In this document: piece after piece, positions 6,971-13,486 of the stretch
Numbering within the stretch: the first letter of the stretch is position 1
Layout: each line of letters starts with the position of its first letter
Origin: Rhodoferax sp.
GTDB taxonomy: Bacteria > Pseudomonadota > Gammaproteobacteria > Burkholderiales > Burkholderiaceae_C
Reading direction: 5' to 3'
DNA: 13,486 nt
NCBI GenBank assembly: GCA_029946045.1
Contig: JAQSDS010000436.1
Span: 1 to 13,486, forward strand
The notes under the pieces: model-generated
Database searches by the model: none
What the model was told of the DNA's origin: nothing
Seen by the model: only the letters and a program-made list of their open reading frames with translations
Program-made: the position numbers and the translations under genes

Positions 6971-7297
6971 TGAATCAATTTGCCGTTACACGATTGGGCT
7001 GGCATCACCGCTATGACATCCGGGCGTTCCGGTACCTTGTACCGTCAGGCTCTGCGGGTTTCACCCCGAACCAGGCTTTGCCTGTTTCGGCCATTCGGCT
7101 TCGATCCTTAACGCCTTCGGCCGTCTCTGCGTTCCCGGCCTGCGCGCTGGGCTTGCTATTAAGGCAAGGGTGGCGTGTGTGGGGTTGGCTTGCTGTTCCC
7201 TTTACCGTACCACGGCGTTCTCGTTGTCAAGGTCTGCGCGTGCGTTGCACGCTTGCGTCCTGGCGGCCGTCTGTGAACCTGTGACAACTGCGCTGCA
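6971..7297. other. Non-coding spacer with short hairpins, possible origin of transfer
   Basis: No convincing gene lies between the transfer block and radC. The sequence has perfect short hairpins: CGGTAC-CTT-GTACCG at 7030-7044 and GCGTGC-GTT-GCACGC at 7238-7252. TTCGGCC also occurs more than once between about 7085 and 7135. In R388-like plasmids oriT lies directly upstream of stbA, so this stretch and the TGACAGG repeats are where an oriT would be expected. I do not recognise a nic consensus of the IncP or IncW type, and no relaxase gene is in the window. The long open frames across it look like GC-driven chance. Confidence 0.3.
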
Positions 7298-7339
7298 CCG
7301 TGTTCCTGCCGGTCTCGGGCAATCCCGCCCGATGCACGG
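7298..7339 (+). promoter_or_regulatory. Nested hairpin in radC leader touching the ribosome site
   Basis: An outer stem CCGTG (7298-7302) with CACGG (7335-7339) encloses a perfect inner stem TCGGGC (7315-7320), loop AATCCC, GCCCGA (7327-7332). The outer 3' arm covers the first two G residues of the GGAG ribosome site (7338-7341) of radC. Folded RNA could therefore limit translation initiation. This is seen by eye in the sequence; a regulatory effect is inferred. Confidence 0.35.
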
Positions 7340-7347
7340 AGCTGACC

Positions 7348-7878
7348 ATGTCGCACGATCTCATTTCTTCTTCTGTTTCCTTCGATTCTTCCAATTCATC
7401 TGTTCTGCTCGTTCGTGACGTTGCAGGCGATTACCGCCATATTGATGCCGACGAGGTGCTGCAGGCCGCGCAGCAGGTCTTGCTAAGCCGGGTACGCGGC
7501 AGTGACGTCCTGGGTTCACCGCAGGCGGTACGGGATTACCTGCGAGTTCGTCTGGGCGGGCTGGAGCACGAGGTGTTCGCGGTGGTGCACCTGGATTGCC
7601 AGAACCGGGTCATCGATTACGTGGAAATGTTCCGGGGCACGGTCAGTCAAACATCGGTGTATCCACGCGAGGTGGTCCGGGAGGCCATGATGCGTAATAC
7701 CTGCGGCATCATCATGGTGCACAACCATCCGAGCGGTTCGACACAGCCGTCGCGGGCTGACGAGATGTTGACGCAGACCCTGAAACAGGCGCTGGGGCTG
7801 GTCGATGTGAGAGTTCTGGATCACCTGATCGTGGGGGGCGGCGATATTTTGTCCATGGCCGAGCGGGGGCTGATTTAG
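7348..7878 (+). CDS. radC: RadC-family JAMM/MPN-domain protein, accessory short form
   Basis: A 176-residue RadC-like protein made of little more than the JAB1/MPN/Mov34 metalloprotein domain. The metal motif is complete: HNHPSG at 125-130 (His125, His127), PSRAD at 134-138 (Asp138), and the likely partner Glu75 in HEVF. The N-terminal helix-hairpin-helix part of chromosomal RadC is missing, as is common in copies on plasmids, ICEs and phages. The family's biochemical role is unsettled; despite the name, a direct role in DNA repair is doubtful. I chose the ATG at 7348 because GGAG sits seven bases upstream, rather than the upstream TTG at 7300, which is also open. It has its own leader and a strong terminator, so it is probably transcribed alone. 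It is divergent from the transfer block, the position of leading-region genes on some plasmids. Confidence 0.9.
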   Translation: MSHDLISSSVSFDSSNSSVLLVRDVAGDYRHIDADEVLQAAQQVLLSRVRGSDVLGSPQAVRDYLRVRLGGLEHEVFAVVHLDCQNRVIDYVEMFRGTVSQTSVYPREVVREAMMRNTCGIIMVHNHPSGSTQPSRADEMLTQTLKQALGLVDVRVLDHLIVGGGDILSMAERGLI

Positions 7879-7881
7879 CTG

Positions 7882-7903
7882 AAGGGGCGTTGCCCCTTTT
7901 TTC
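7882..7903 (+). terminator. Intrinsic terminator after radC
   Basis: Four bases after the radC stop, AAGGGGC (7882-7888) and GCCCCTT (7892-7898) form a seven-pair stem with loop GTT, and the strand continues in six T residues (7897-7902). It is a textbook rho-independent terminator reading rightward. Confidence 0.9.
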
Positions 7904-8087
7904 TTATTTCATTTTGGCGCTCCGCGCAGACCTGATGCCCAGCGGCGGTGCGCCTTCGTGGGCGCTCACCGTCGGACGATTTTTTCCTGGGCACACCCTG
8001 GTTATCAAGGTGGGCAGGGTCGTGACTTAAGCGAACAGGCGTGGCATCTTGAAGCTGGTGGTCAAGCGGGTAGACATAGTGTCCACG

Positions 8088-8452
8088 ATGGAAACAAAGA
8101 GAGTGGCGCGGCGCAAGCACAGTGCCGATTTCAGAGCCGAGGTGGTTCTGGCATGCCGCCAGCCCGGTGCATCTGTCGCCGCAATAGCGCTGCGCAGCGG
8201 GCTGAACGCCAACGTGGTTTACCACTGGCTGAGCGAGGGTCGTCAATCCATTGAATCTGACATTGGCAAACGTGTTGAGTTGAGCGCCGCAAGCTGCACA
8301 GAGTTCATTCCAGTGCAGATGCCCCATCCCGGAATGCCCAAGTCGACCGATATCCGCCTGGAGTTCGCCGAGGTGCATCCACGGTCACGGTGAGCTGGCC
8401 CGCGCAATGCGCTGGCGACTGTGCTGCCTTGCTGCGGGATTGGTTCAAGTGA
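8088..8452 (+). pseudogene. tnpA: IS66 tnpA (orf1), frameshifted
   Basis: From ATG 8088 the frame reads METKRVARRKHSADFRAEVV and continues with SGLNANVVYHWL. This is the helix-turn-helix N-terminal part of IS66 orf1 proteins, which bind the element's ends. After DIRLEF (about 8366) the reading frame drifts and would stop at 8393. The normal C-terminal segment resumes in the next frame as RRGASTVTVSWPAQCAGDC, followed by AALLRDWFK and TGA at 8450-8452. One missing base, probably a C near 8366/8367, explains the change. An open start 13 codons earlier (8049) exists but adds non-family residues. The gene was probably inactivated after insertion, though programmed shifting cannot be excluded from sequence alone. 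Confidence 0.8.
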
Positions 8453-8469
8453 TCCGCATCGACGCTGTA
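8449..8469 (+). pseudogene. tnpB: IS66 tnpB (orf2), first seven codons only
   Basis: GTG ATC CGC ATC GAC GCT GTA encodes MIRIDAV, the usual start of IS66 orf2. Its GTG overlaps the tnpA stop as GTGA, the coupled arrangement found in intact IS66 elements. After codon seven the sequence no longer encodes TnpB, so the element is broken at about 8469/8470. Confidence 0.7.
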
Positions 8470-8541
8470 AACGGGAGTGGAATTCATAGTTTGTAAGGGC
8501 TTGGGTTAAACAACGCGTGTCACTTTAGTAGGCATACATTC

Positions 8542-8571
8542 CAATATCATATATTTTAATATATGATATTG
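8542..8571. promoter_or_regulatory. Perfect 14-bp inverted repeat, candidate operator of the WYL regulator
   Basis: CAATATCATATATT (8542-8555) and AATATATGATATTG (8558-8571) are exact reverse complements separated by TT. The site is extremely AT-rich within a GC-rich surround. It ends 27 bp before the preferred WYL start and contains several TATAAT-like hexamers, for example TATGAT at 8562-8567, so repressor binding would block a promoter here. BrxR/CapW WYL regulators bind inverted repeats upstream of their own defence operons. Binding by this protein is inferred. Confidence 0.75.
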
Positions 8572-8598
8572 TTTTCTATACAATCAAAGCTGAACGCG

Positions 8599-9456
8599 AT
8601 GAGTCTGGCAAATCTTCTCGAAAAAAACCGCTACAAGGTCATGCGTCGCATGGCACTGTGGGAGGGGCGCCTGAGCCGAGGCCGCCTCATTGATGTGTTG
8701 GGTCTTAGCGGAATTAGGGTGAGCCAGCTCCTCAGAGAGGTCCGAGAAGAAACCCCTGATTGGTTTGAATGGGACAGCAAGAGCAAGTCCTACTTCGTCA
8801 CCCCCGCCGCGTACAAGATGGCCCAGGCCGAGCTCAAGGCTGGCACCTCAGATCTAAGCTTGGCTGCCTACCTCGCTGAAGCGGACATTCATGCAGACCT
8901 TACCCCAGTAGCCGGGCCGGTCACCGTCGCACCTTGGAGCTTCTCCCAGGTCAACGCCAACACTTTCTCCCGTATCCGCCTGGCCATCGAACAGGGCGCG
9001 CGATTGAAGTTGGAATACCGCTCCATGCGCACTCCCGAGCCGCACCCGCGGACCGTGGAACCGCACAGTCTGGTCCAAGCTGGCCGACGCTGGCATATGC
9101 GTGGCTACTGCGTGGATACCGGTGACTTCCGAGACTTCGTGCTGGGGCGTATTGCAAAACTCACAATGCTGGACCAGAAGGCAGATTCCAAGGTCGCAGG
9201 AGACGCAAAATGGAACACCGTGGTGAAAGTGCGCATTCAGGCGCATCCCAAGCTGACACCCGGTCAGCAAGATCTGGTTCGGAGTGAGTATTTCGACGGA
9301 ACGGCGGTGCGAGTGCACAGCTGCCGCGGCGCCATGCTGCCCTATCTGGTGCAGGAGCTGCGGCTGGCCCTAGACATAACCAAGGAAATGCCGCCCGAAT
9401 ATCAGCTGGCTGTGGAGAACGTCGAGGAGGTGCGCAAATGGCTGTTCCCAGCGTGA
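8599..9456 (+). CDS. WYL-domain transcriptional regulator (BrxR/CapW-like) of the Wadjet operon
   Basis: A 285-residue regulator with an N-terminal winged-helix DNA-binding part (about 1-75, including GRLIDVLGLSGIRVSQLLRE). A central WYL domain (about 130-200) contains LKLEYRS, VEPHSLVQ and RRWHMRGYC, and a WCX-like C-terminal region follows. The motif that names the family reads Trp-His-Met at 165-167 rather than Trp-Tyr-Leu. WYL domains sense ligands, perhaps nucleic acid ends or nucleotides, and BrxR/CapW members usually repress defence genes until infection. I prefer ATG 8599: the alternative ATG at 8563 lies inside the palindromic operator and adds a non-family leader. The gene overlaps jetA by 19 bp, so regulator and system are made together and autoregulation through the palindrome is likely. 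Confidence 0.85.
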   Translation: MSLANLLEKNRYKVMRRMALWEGRLSRGRLIDVLGLSGIRVSQLLREVREETPDWFEWDSKSKSYFVTPAAYKMAQAELKAGTSDLSLAAYLAEADIHADLTPVAGPVTVAPWSFSQVNANTFSRIRLAIEQGARLKLEYRSMRTPEPHPRTVEPHSLVQAGRRWHMRGYCVDTGDFRDFVLGRIAKLTMLDQKADSKVAGDAKWNTVVKVRIQAHPKLTPGQQDLVRSEYFDGTAVRVHSCRGAMLPYLVQELRLALDITKEMPPEYQLAVENVEEVRKWLFPA

Positions 9457-10904
9457 CCCCCGCATCCATGGCGCTCTTCCAGCGCATCCCGGATCGCCTG
9501 TTCGGGCCGCTTGCATCGCAGAACCGTCACGGCTACTGGGCGCTGCTGTGCCACTTGCACCGCCGTCGATTCGGGCCCGACGCGCCTTTGCCGCCCAGCT
9601 ATGGATTCTTGCAGCGCGAGATCACCCAGGAGATCGAAGACCATCTCAAATATGCTGAAGAATGGCAGCCCGAGACAGGAGATCAGCCTGACACCCCCCT
9701 GAACATCCGCGCCATTGGCATCTTCAACCGATTGCTCGATGCGGGATGGTTTCGCCTGGAGAAGTACGGCATAGAGAAGACCGTCAACATGGCGCCAGCC
9801 GTGGGCCAGCTGCTGACCCAACTGATCAATTTTGCAGAGACTGGCCCGGTGTTCGTCTCGGGCAAGATCCGCTCGATTGACGCCGCCGTGGCCCAAGTGC
9901 ATAAGGGCGAAGCCAGCGGCGATCTGCTGCGGGAGGCGGCCGAGCAGTGCCGCAACCTGTTGGTCTACATCCGCAATACCGGTACCAATGTGCGCGACCT
10001 CATGGCCGCCATTGGCGCGCAGCCGACCACTGCTCAGTACGTCCGGACCTTCTTCCAGGACTACATCCAGCAGGTCTTCATCGGGGACTACCAGGAGCTG
10101 CGCACGCGGGAGCACCCTTTGTCCAAGCGCCAGCAGATCCTGGACGCTGTCACAGACATTGACACCCAGCCAGAGCAGCGCAGTCGCTTGCTGGACTGGT
10201 ATGTGAACCGCCTCTCCAGCGGGGACGATAAAAAGGGACAAGCCGCTTTCCAACGCGACCTGCAGCGCCTCTACGAGCTCGACCGGATCGAGGAGTACCT
10301 GGCGCGCCTGGACGAAGAGATCCGCAGTGCCAACCGGCGCGCGCTGGCCTTCCTGGAATACAAACTGCGTGCCATACGTCCCATCGACAACCTACTTCGT
10401 CAGAACATGGACCGGTTGATTGCAAACCCTGACCTCGATGTTGCCCCGGTCTTCCCACCTGACGCCCTAATGGGTGGCGGCCGCCTGGCGCAACCACGTA
10501 AGGAGGTGCCGCGGCTGGGGCCCACGCCTTTGCGTCAGGTGATCATCTCCGACCGCACGCGCGCGATCGGCAACCTGGTGCGCCGAGCCCAGGAGCGCCG
10601 AGCCATCACGCCCATGAAGCTGCGCGCCTATGCCGAAAAAGTGCTGCAGGACACAGCCTCTGCCGGCAGCGATGCCCTGCCTTGCGGATCCATTGAGGAC
10701 TTGCGCGCCTTCCAAGCCCTGACCAGCGTGGCCATGGCCACCAACTCCCGGATCACCAGGCTCGAGATGGAAGGCCGGGCATCGGCCCCGGGGATGGATC
10801 TGCACTACACCAGCGACGAAGCCGCCGAGCACCCGTATTTGAGCGGCAAGCCATTCACACTGAGCTGGCGCAAACGCCAGACCAAAAACAGGGAGACCAA
10901 ATGA
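9438..10904 (+). CDS. jetA: Wadjet system protein JetA (MukF/kleisin-like)
   Basis: A 488-residue protein whose opening, MALFQRIPDRLFGPLASQNR (residues 11-30), fits the JetA family of Wadjet systems. JetA is the kleisin-like subunit that links the two heads of the SMC ATPase and binds JetB. The remainder is mostly helical, with charged stretches around KRQQILDAV and RLDEEIRSANRRALAFLEYK, as expected for the linker and head-binding region. ATG 9438 has an excellent ribosome site (GAGGAGG at 9424-9430) lying inside the WYL gene. An ATG at 9468 is also possible. Its stop overlaps the jetB start. The sequence looks to me closer to the DUF5716-type JetA than the DUF3375 type, but the Wadjet subtype should be treated as undecided. 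Confidence 0.8.
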   Translation: MAVPSVTPASMALFQRIPDRLFGPLASQNRHGYWALLCHLHRRRFGPDAPLPPSYGFLQREITQEIEDHLKYAEEWQPETGDQPDTPLNIRAIGIFNRLLDAGWFRLEKYGIEKTVNMAPAVGQLLTQLINFAETGPVFVSGKIRSIDAAVAQVHKGEASGDLLREAAEQCRNLLVYIRNTGTNVRDLMAAIGAQPTTAQYVRTFFQDYIQQVFIGDYQELRTREHPLSKRQQILDAVTDIDTQPEQRSRLLDWYVNRLSSGDDKKGQAAFQRDLQRLYELDRIEEYLARLDEEIRSANRRALAFLEYKLRAIRPIDNLLRQNMDRLIANPDLDVAPVFPPDALMGGGRLAQPRKEVPRLGPTPLRQVIISDRTRAIGNLVRRAQERRAITPMKLRAYAEKVLQDTASAGSDALPCGSIEDLRAFQALTSVAMATNSRITRLEMEGRASAPGMDLHYTSDEAAEHPYLSGKPFTLSWRKRQTKNRETK

Positions 10905-11593
10905 GCAACCCACGGGATTGGGAGGATCTGGCCAACAGGCTGGATGGCATCTATACCATCGAAGACTTCGAGACAGCCGCCTACCGACTGGTGTCCGAGC
11001 AGGTGATCTACCACTCCGACCGCAGCAGCCGGGTGACCTATGCCATCCTGGACCTCTACGAACGTGAGTTCGCGAAGGTGCTTGCCCCGTTGGGGGTGTC
11101 CCTGTCGATCAACCGGCAGCTGCGCTATGCCACCGCTCTGCCGCGACACGCCAAGGCCGGAACCGCGACCGTCGCTCAGACGCTGTTTGCCCTGGTGCTG
11201 CGCGGCCTGTACGACGAAGGCGTGCGCGCCGGCGGGCTCACCGAAGACGGAGAAGTCCTGTGCGACTACATCGAGTTGCAGGAGAAGTTCCACCTGATGG
11301 CCGGACGCGACCTGCCAACGCGCGGCGAACTCGACACGCTGTTGCGCTCCGCAAAGCGCTGGGGTATCGCCCGGCGCCTTGAAGACGACGACAGCGGCCA
11401 TCTCACCCCCTTGCAGGAACAGTCCACCGGTGGCGTGGCCATCCGCCCTGCCATCGTTGACGTACTGGGCGAGACTGCCTTGATGCGGCTGGTGCAGTGG
11501 GGCGCGGCCAAGAATGAGACGCATGCGGATGGTGCCACCGGCGAGTCTGTAGCGATCGAGGACAACGGGGGGATGAACGATGAAACGGCTTGA
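10901..11593 (+). CDS. jetB: Wadjet system protein JetB (MukE/KITE-like, DUF4194)
   Basis: A 230-residue protein in the position and of the size of JetB, the KITE-type winged-helix subunit that dimerises on the JetA kleisin. Its N-terminal half contains the helical AAYRLVSEQVIYHSDRSSRV and the pattern YAILDLYEREFAKVLAPLGV. A later RGELDTLLRSAKRWGIARRL block and the HLTPLQEQ and VAIRPAIVDVLG strands resemble DUF4194 winged helices. The tail after residue 205 is acidic and probably disordered. The start overlaps the jetA stop (ATGA at 10901-10904) with GGGAG at 10891-10895, and the end overlaps jetC by 14 bp, giving coupled translation of a fixed subunit ratio. The function follows from Wadjet/MukBEF knowledge rather than from a catalytic motif. 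Confidence 0.8.
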   Translation: MSNPRDWEDLANRLDGIYTIEDFETAAYRLVSEQVIYHSDRSSRVTYAILDLYEREFAKVLAPLGVSLSINRQLRYATALPRHAKAGTATVAQTLFALVLRGLYDEGVRAGGLTEDGEVLCDYIELQEKFHLMAGRDLPTRGELDTLLRSAKRWGIARRLEDDDSGHLTPLQEQSTGGVAIRPAIVDVLGETALMRLVQWGAAKNETHADGATGESVAIEDNGGMNDETA

Positions 11594-13486
11594 GAGCGTC
11601 AAACTGGTGCAGTTCCTGTTGTACGAGCAGCAGGAATTCCGCCTGGAAGAAATCACTGGTCTGTTCGGCCGCAACGGCAGCGGCAAGAGTTCGGCGCTTG
11701 ATGCCGTGCAGATCGCCATGATGGGCGCCAACAAGAACCTGATGCACTTCAATGCCCAGGCCGATGCCAAGTCACACCAGAGCCGCACTTTGCGGTCCTA
11801 CTGCCTTGGTCAGTACGGCGACACCATCGAACAGTGCGCGCGGCCACAGGCCACCACCTACGTCACGCTGGTTTGGCGGGACACCGAGACCAATGAGCCG
11901 GTCTCAATGGGCGTTTGTATTGAGGCTTCGCTGGGCAACGAGGCGGAGAAGGTGCTGGGGCGCTACGTCATCCGTGGCGTTGAACTGACCATGTCCGAGC
12001 ATCTGCAGACGGTGGACGGCGCAACCATGCCGCTGCCCTGGAGCAGTTTCCGCCACCGGCTGCTGGAGCAATCCAAAGTCACCGGTGAGGAACCACTGTT
12101 CGACGATGGCGCCAGTTACGTCAAACAGGTGCTGTTCATGTTGCGTGGCAAGGCGGGCCCGGCGTCGTACGACGCATTTGCGCGCGCCTTCCGCTTCGCG
12201 CTGCGCATGAGCTTTTCCAAGTCAGTGGACCAGATCGTGCGTCAGGACGTCCTGGAGGACCGGCCCACCAACATCGCTAAATTCAAGCAGCTGGTGGAGA
12301 CCTTCAAGCGCATCAACCTTTTGGTCGAGGGGGTCGAGCAAAAAATCAAGCAAGGCCTGGAGGTGAGCAAGAACTATGACGCTGCTCTGAGCGAGGCTCG
12401 CAAATCCGCCACGTGGACCGGGCTGCAGGCATCCGCAGCCTACGAACTGAGCAATGCTGGTAATGAAAAACTAACGACCGAGAAATTCGAGCAGGAAGAA
12501 GCGGTCCAAAAGTGCAACAAAGCCAGTGAGACCGCCGATGGCGCGCTGCAGACCTTGAATCGCGAAATCGCAGAGTCGACCGCACTCCAGAACGCCCATC
12601 CGGATCATGCCGAGAATGCGGGCGCCCAGCAGGCCCTGGCGCAGGCGCAAGAAAAAACCACCCGCCGAGAAGATGAGCTTAAGAGGGAGCTGCGCAACTT
12701 CCGGCAGCTGCTCCAAAACGCCATCGCCAACGACCTGCTGGCCCAGTGGCAGCCGGAACTTGCAATGGCCGCGCAGCAGTTGGGCCAATTCTCTTGGGAA
12801 CAGAACCAGGTCGACCAGGATGGGCTGGGGCAGATCATCGGACGTCTGGGGAACACGCTGAGGTCCGCGGCTACGCACCTCAGCAAAGAATACGACGTCG
12901 TCAAGGAGGATATTCAGATCGCCAAAGAACGGCTCAGGACGATTGGCCTGGGCATGGAACGCGCCAGCACCAACCGCGCGCAGGTCAGCGAACCGACTGC
13001 ACGGCTGATGCATGAGTTCGCGGAGCACGGATTGCACCCCACACCTGTCTGTGACCTGGTGAAGGTGACAGATCCCAAATGGCAACCAGCGATCGAAGCC
13101 TATTTGGCCAAGAACGTGGAAGCCATATTGCTGCGGGACTCGGTGGAAGAGGAAAAGGCCTTCGGCATTTATCAGGCATTGCAGGGCAAACGCAGCATCT
13201 ATGGCGTCAAGATCGTGCGCTCGGAAAGAGCGCGCCCTGGACAGGGGCAGTCGGCCGCCGACACGGTGGCCAGCCTGATACAGGGCAGCAACCAGGTGGC
13301 TGTGGCCTACCTGCGTGGCAAGCTGGGTAACCTCAAGCGCGCCAATACCGCCCAAGAGGCGCTGAGGGGAGAACGGACGCTTACCTTGGACGGCATGTTG
13401 GTGGGGCCCGGCGATTTCGAACGGCTACGACTCGTGCCGGAAGCGGATCTGCAAATCGGTGCCGGCGCCAAAGGCCAGGTTGACGG
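11580..13486 (+). CDS. jetC: Wadjet system SMC ATPase JetC (MukB-like), partial at window end
   Basis: The frame is open from ATG 11580 to the end of the window, giving the first 635 residues of a protein expected to exceed 1,000. The Walker A is GRNGSGKS at residues 30-37, inside the LFGRNGSGKSSALDAVQIAM block typical of SMC/MukB heads. A head lobe follows (VKQVLFMLRGKAGPASYDAF). From about residue 230 the sequence is coiled-coil-like, rich in Glu, Gln, Ala and Lys. Around residues 480-545 it changes to a hinge-like domain (CDLVKVTDPKWQPAIEAYL then NVEAILL). The signature motif and Walker B should lie downstream. In Wadjet complexes this ATPase extrudes DNA loops and, with JetD, leads to cleavage of small circular plasmids. 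The start overlaps jetB and is preceded by a G-run. Confidence 0.88.
   Translation, partial: MKRLESVKLVQFLLYEQQEFRLEEITGLFGRNGSGKSSALDAVQIAMMGANKNLMHFNAQADAKSHQSRTLRSYCLGQYGDTIEQCARPQATTYVTLVWRDTETNEPVSMGVCIEASLGNEAEKVLGRYVIRGVELTMSEHLQTVDGATMPLPWSSFRHRLLEQSKVTGEEPLFDDGASYVKQVLFMLRGKAGPASYDAFARAFRFALRMSFSKSVDQIVRQDVLEDRPTNIAKFKQLVETFKRINLLVEGVEQKIKQGLEVSKNYDAALSEARKSATWTGLQASAAYELSNAGNEKLTTEKFEQEEAVQKCNKASETADGALQTLNREIAESTALQNAHPDHAENAGAQQALAQAQEKTTRREDELKRELRNFRQLLQNAIANDLLAQWQPELAMAAQQLGQFSWEQNQVDQDGLGQIIGRLGNTLRSAATHLSKEYDVVKEDIQIAKERLRTIGLGMERASTNRAQVSEPTARLMHEFAEHGLHPTPVCDLVKVTDPKWQPAIEAYLAKNVEAILLRDSVEEEKAFGIYQALQGKRSIYGVKIVRSERARPGQGQSAADTVASLIQGSNQVAVAYLRGKLGNLKRANTAQEALRGERTLTLDGMLVGPGDFERLRLVPEADLQIGAGAKGQVD

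Larger units (their letters stand above)
8027..8469 (+). mobile_element. IS66-family element, left-end remnant
   Basis: The segment carries IS66 orf1 (tnpA) with its characteristic upstream spacer and the first codons of orf2 (tnpB), then stops abruptly. IS66 elements normally have three genes, tnpA, tnpB and the DDE transposase tnpC; tnpC and most of tnpB are gone. The left limit is uncertain. TTAAGCG at 8027-8033 resembles the GTAAGCG-like terminal start of many IS66 members but is not exact. The right limit is set by loss of tnpB coding at about 8469. The remnant cannot transpose by itself and marks the left border of the WYL-Wadjet segment. Confidence 0.65.

Noticed and set aside
6970..7284. 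Open frame of 104 codons on the plus strand upstream of radC
   Set aside because: GTG start inside the TGACAGG repeat region, composition typical of chance frames in GC-rich DNA, no recognisable domain, and it spans several hairpins.
7935..7987. Second terminator after radC: CGGTGCGCC pairing with GGCGCTCACCG before a T-run at 7980-7985
   Set aside because: The pairing needs a two-base bulge and the T-run is separated from the stem by several bases; the terminator at 7882-7903 already suffices.
1..13486. CRISPR array, tRNA or rRNA gene
   Set aside because: No regularly spaced long direct repeats and no tRNA- or rRNA-like sequence were seen on either strand.

Overview
The window is GC-rich and reads like an accessory, mobile-element-rich stretch of a proteobacterium. 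A beta-proteobacterium of the Burkholderiales type fits the codon use and gene families, but no core gene is present to fix the taxon. It strings together two separate anti-invader systems, a plasmid or ICE-type mobilisation/stability cassette, and scars of an integron integrase and an IS66 element.

Left part (1-3859): position 36-341 on the minus strand is the decayed C-terminal end of an integron-type tyrosine recombinase. Its catalytic Tyr and the neighbouring catalytic His are both replaced. A compact plus-strand operon of three overlapping genes follows (430-3859). It encodes a PD-(D/E)xK nuclease with a C-terminal effector domain, a small middle component, and a Rad50/SMC-like ATPase with a CxxC hook. 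This is the layout of an ABC-three-component (ABC-3C) conflict system. The stretch 3860-4189 holds no gene I can support.

Middle part (4190-8469): four minus-strand genes form a transfer/stability block. In transcription order they encode a TraK/StbA-like DNA-binding protein, a StbB/ParA-like ATPase, a StbC-like protein with a C-terminal membrane segment, and a VirB1-like lytic transglycosylase. Upstream of the block lie TGACAGG repeats and short hairpins that may be its operator or an origin of transfer. A short accessory RadC (JAMM domain only) on the plus strand follows and ends in a clear intrinsic terminator. After it comes an IS66 remnant: tnpA has a one-base frameshift and tnpB is cut after seven codons.

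Right part (8470-13486): immediately after the IS66 breakpoint is a perfect 14-bp inverted repeat in front of a WYL-domain regulator of the BrxR/CapW kind. The regulator gene overlaps a Wadjet-like operon, jetA-jetB-jetC, encoding kleisin-like, KITE-like and SMC ATPase subunits. jetC runs off the window and jetD, if present, lies beyond it. The regulator probably controls the Wadjet operon through the palindrome. Overall this is a defence island built on mobile DNA. Both defence systems use Rad50/SMC-family ATPases, one apparently paired with a restriction-type nuclease and the other with a condensin-like complex known to act on plasmids.
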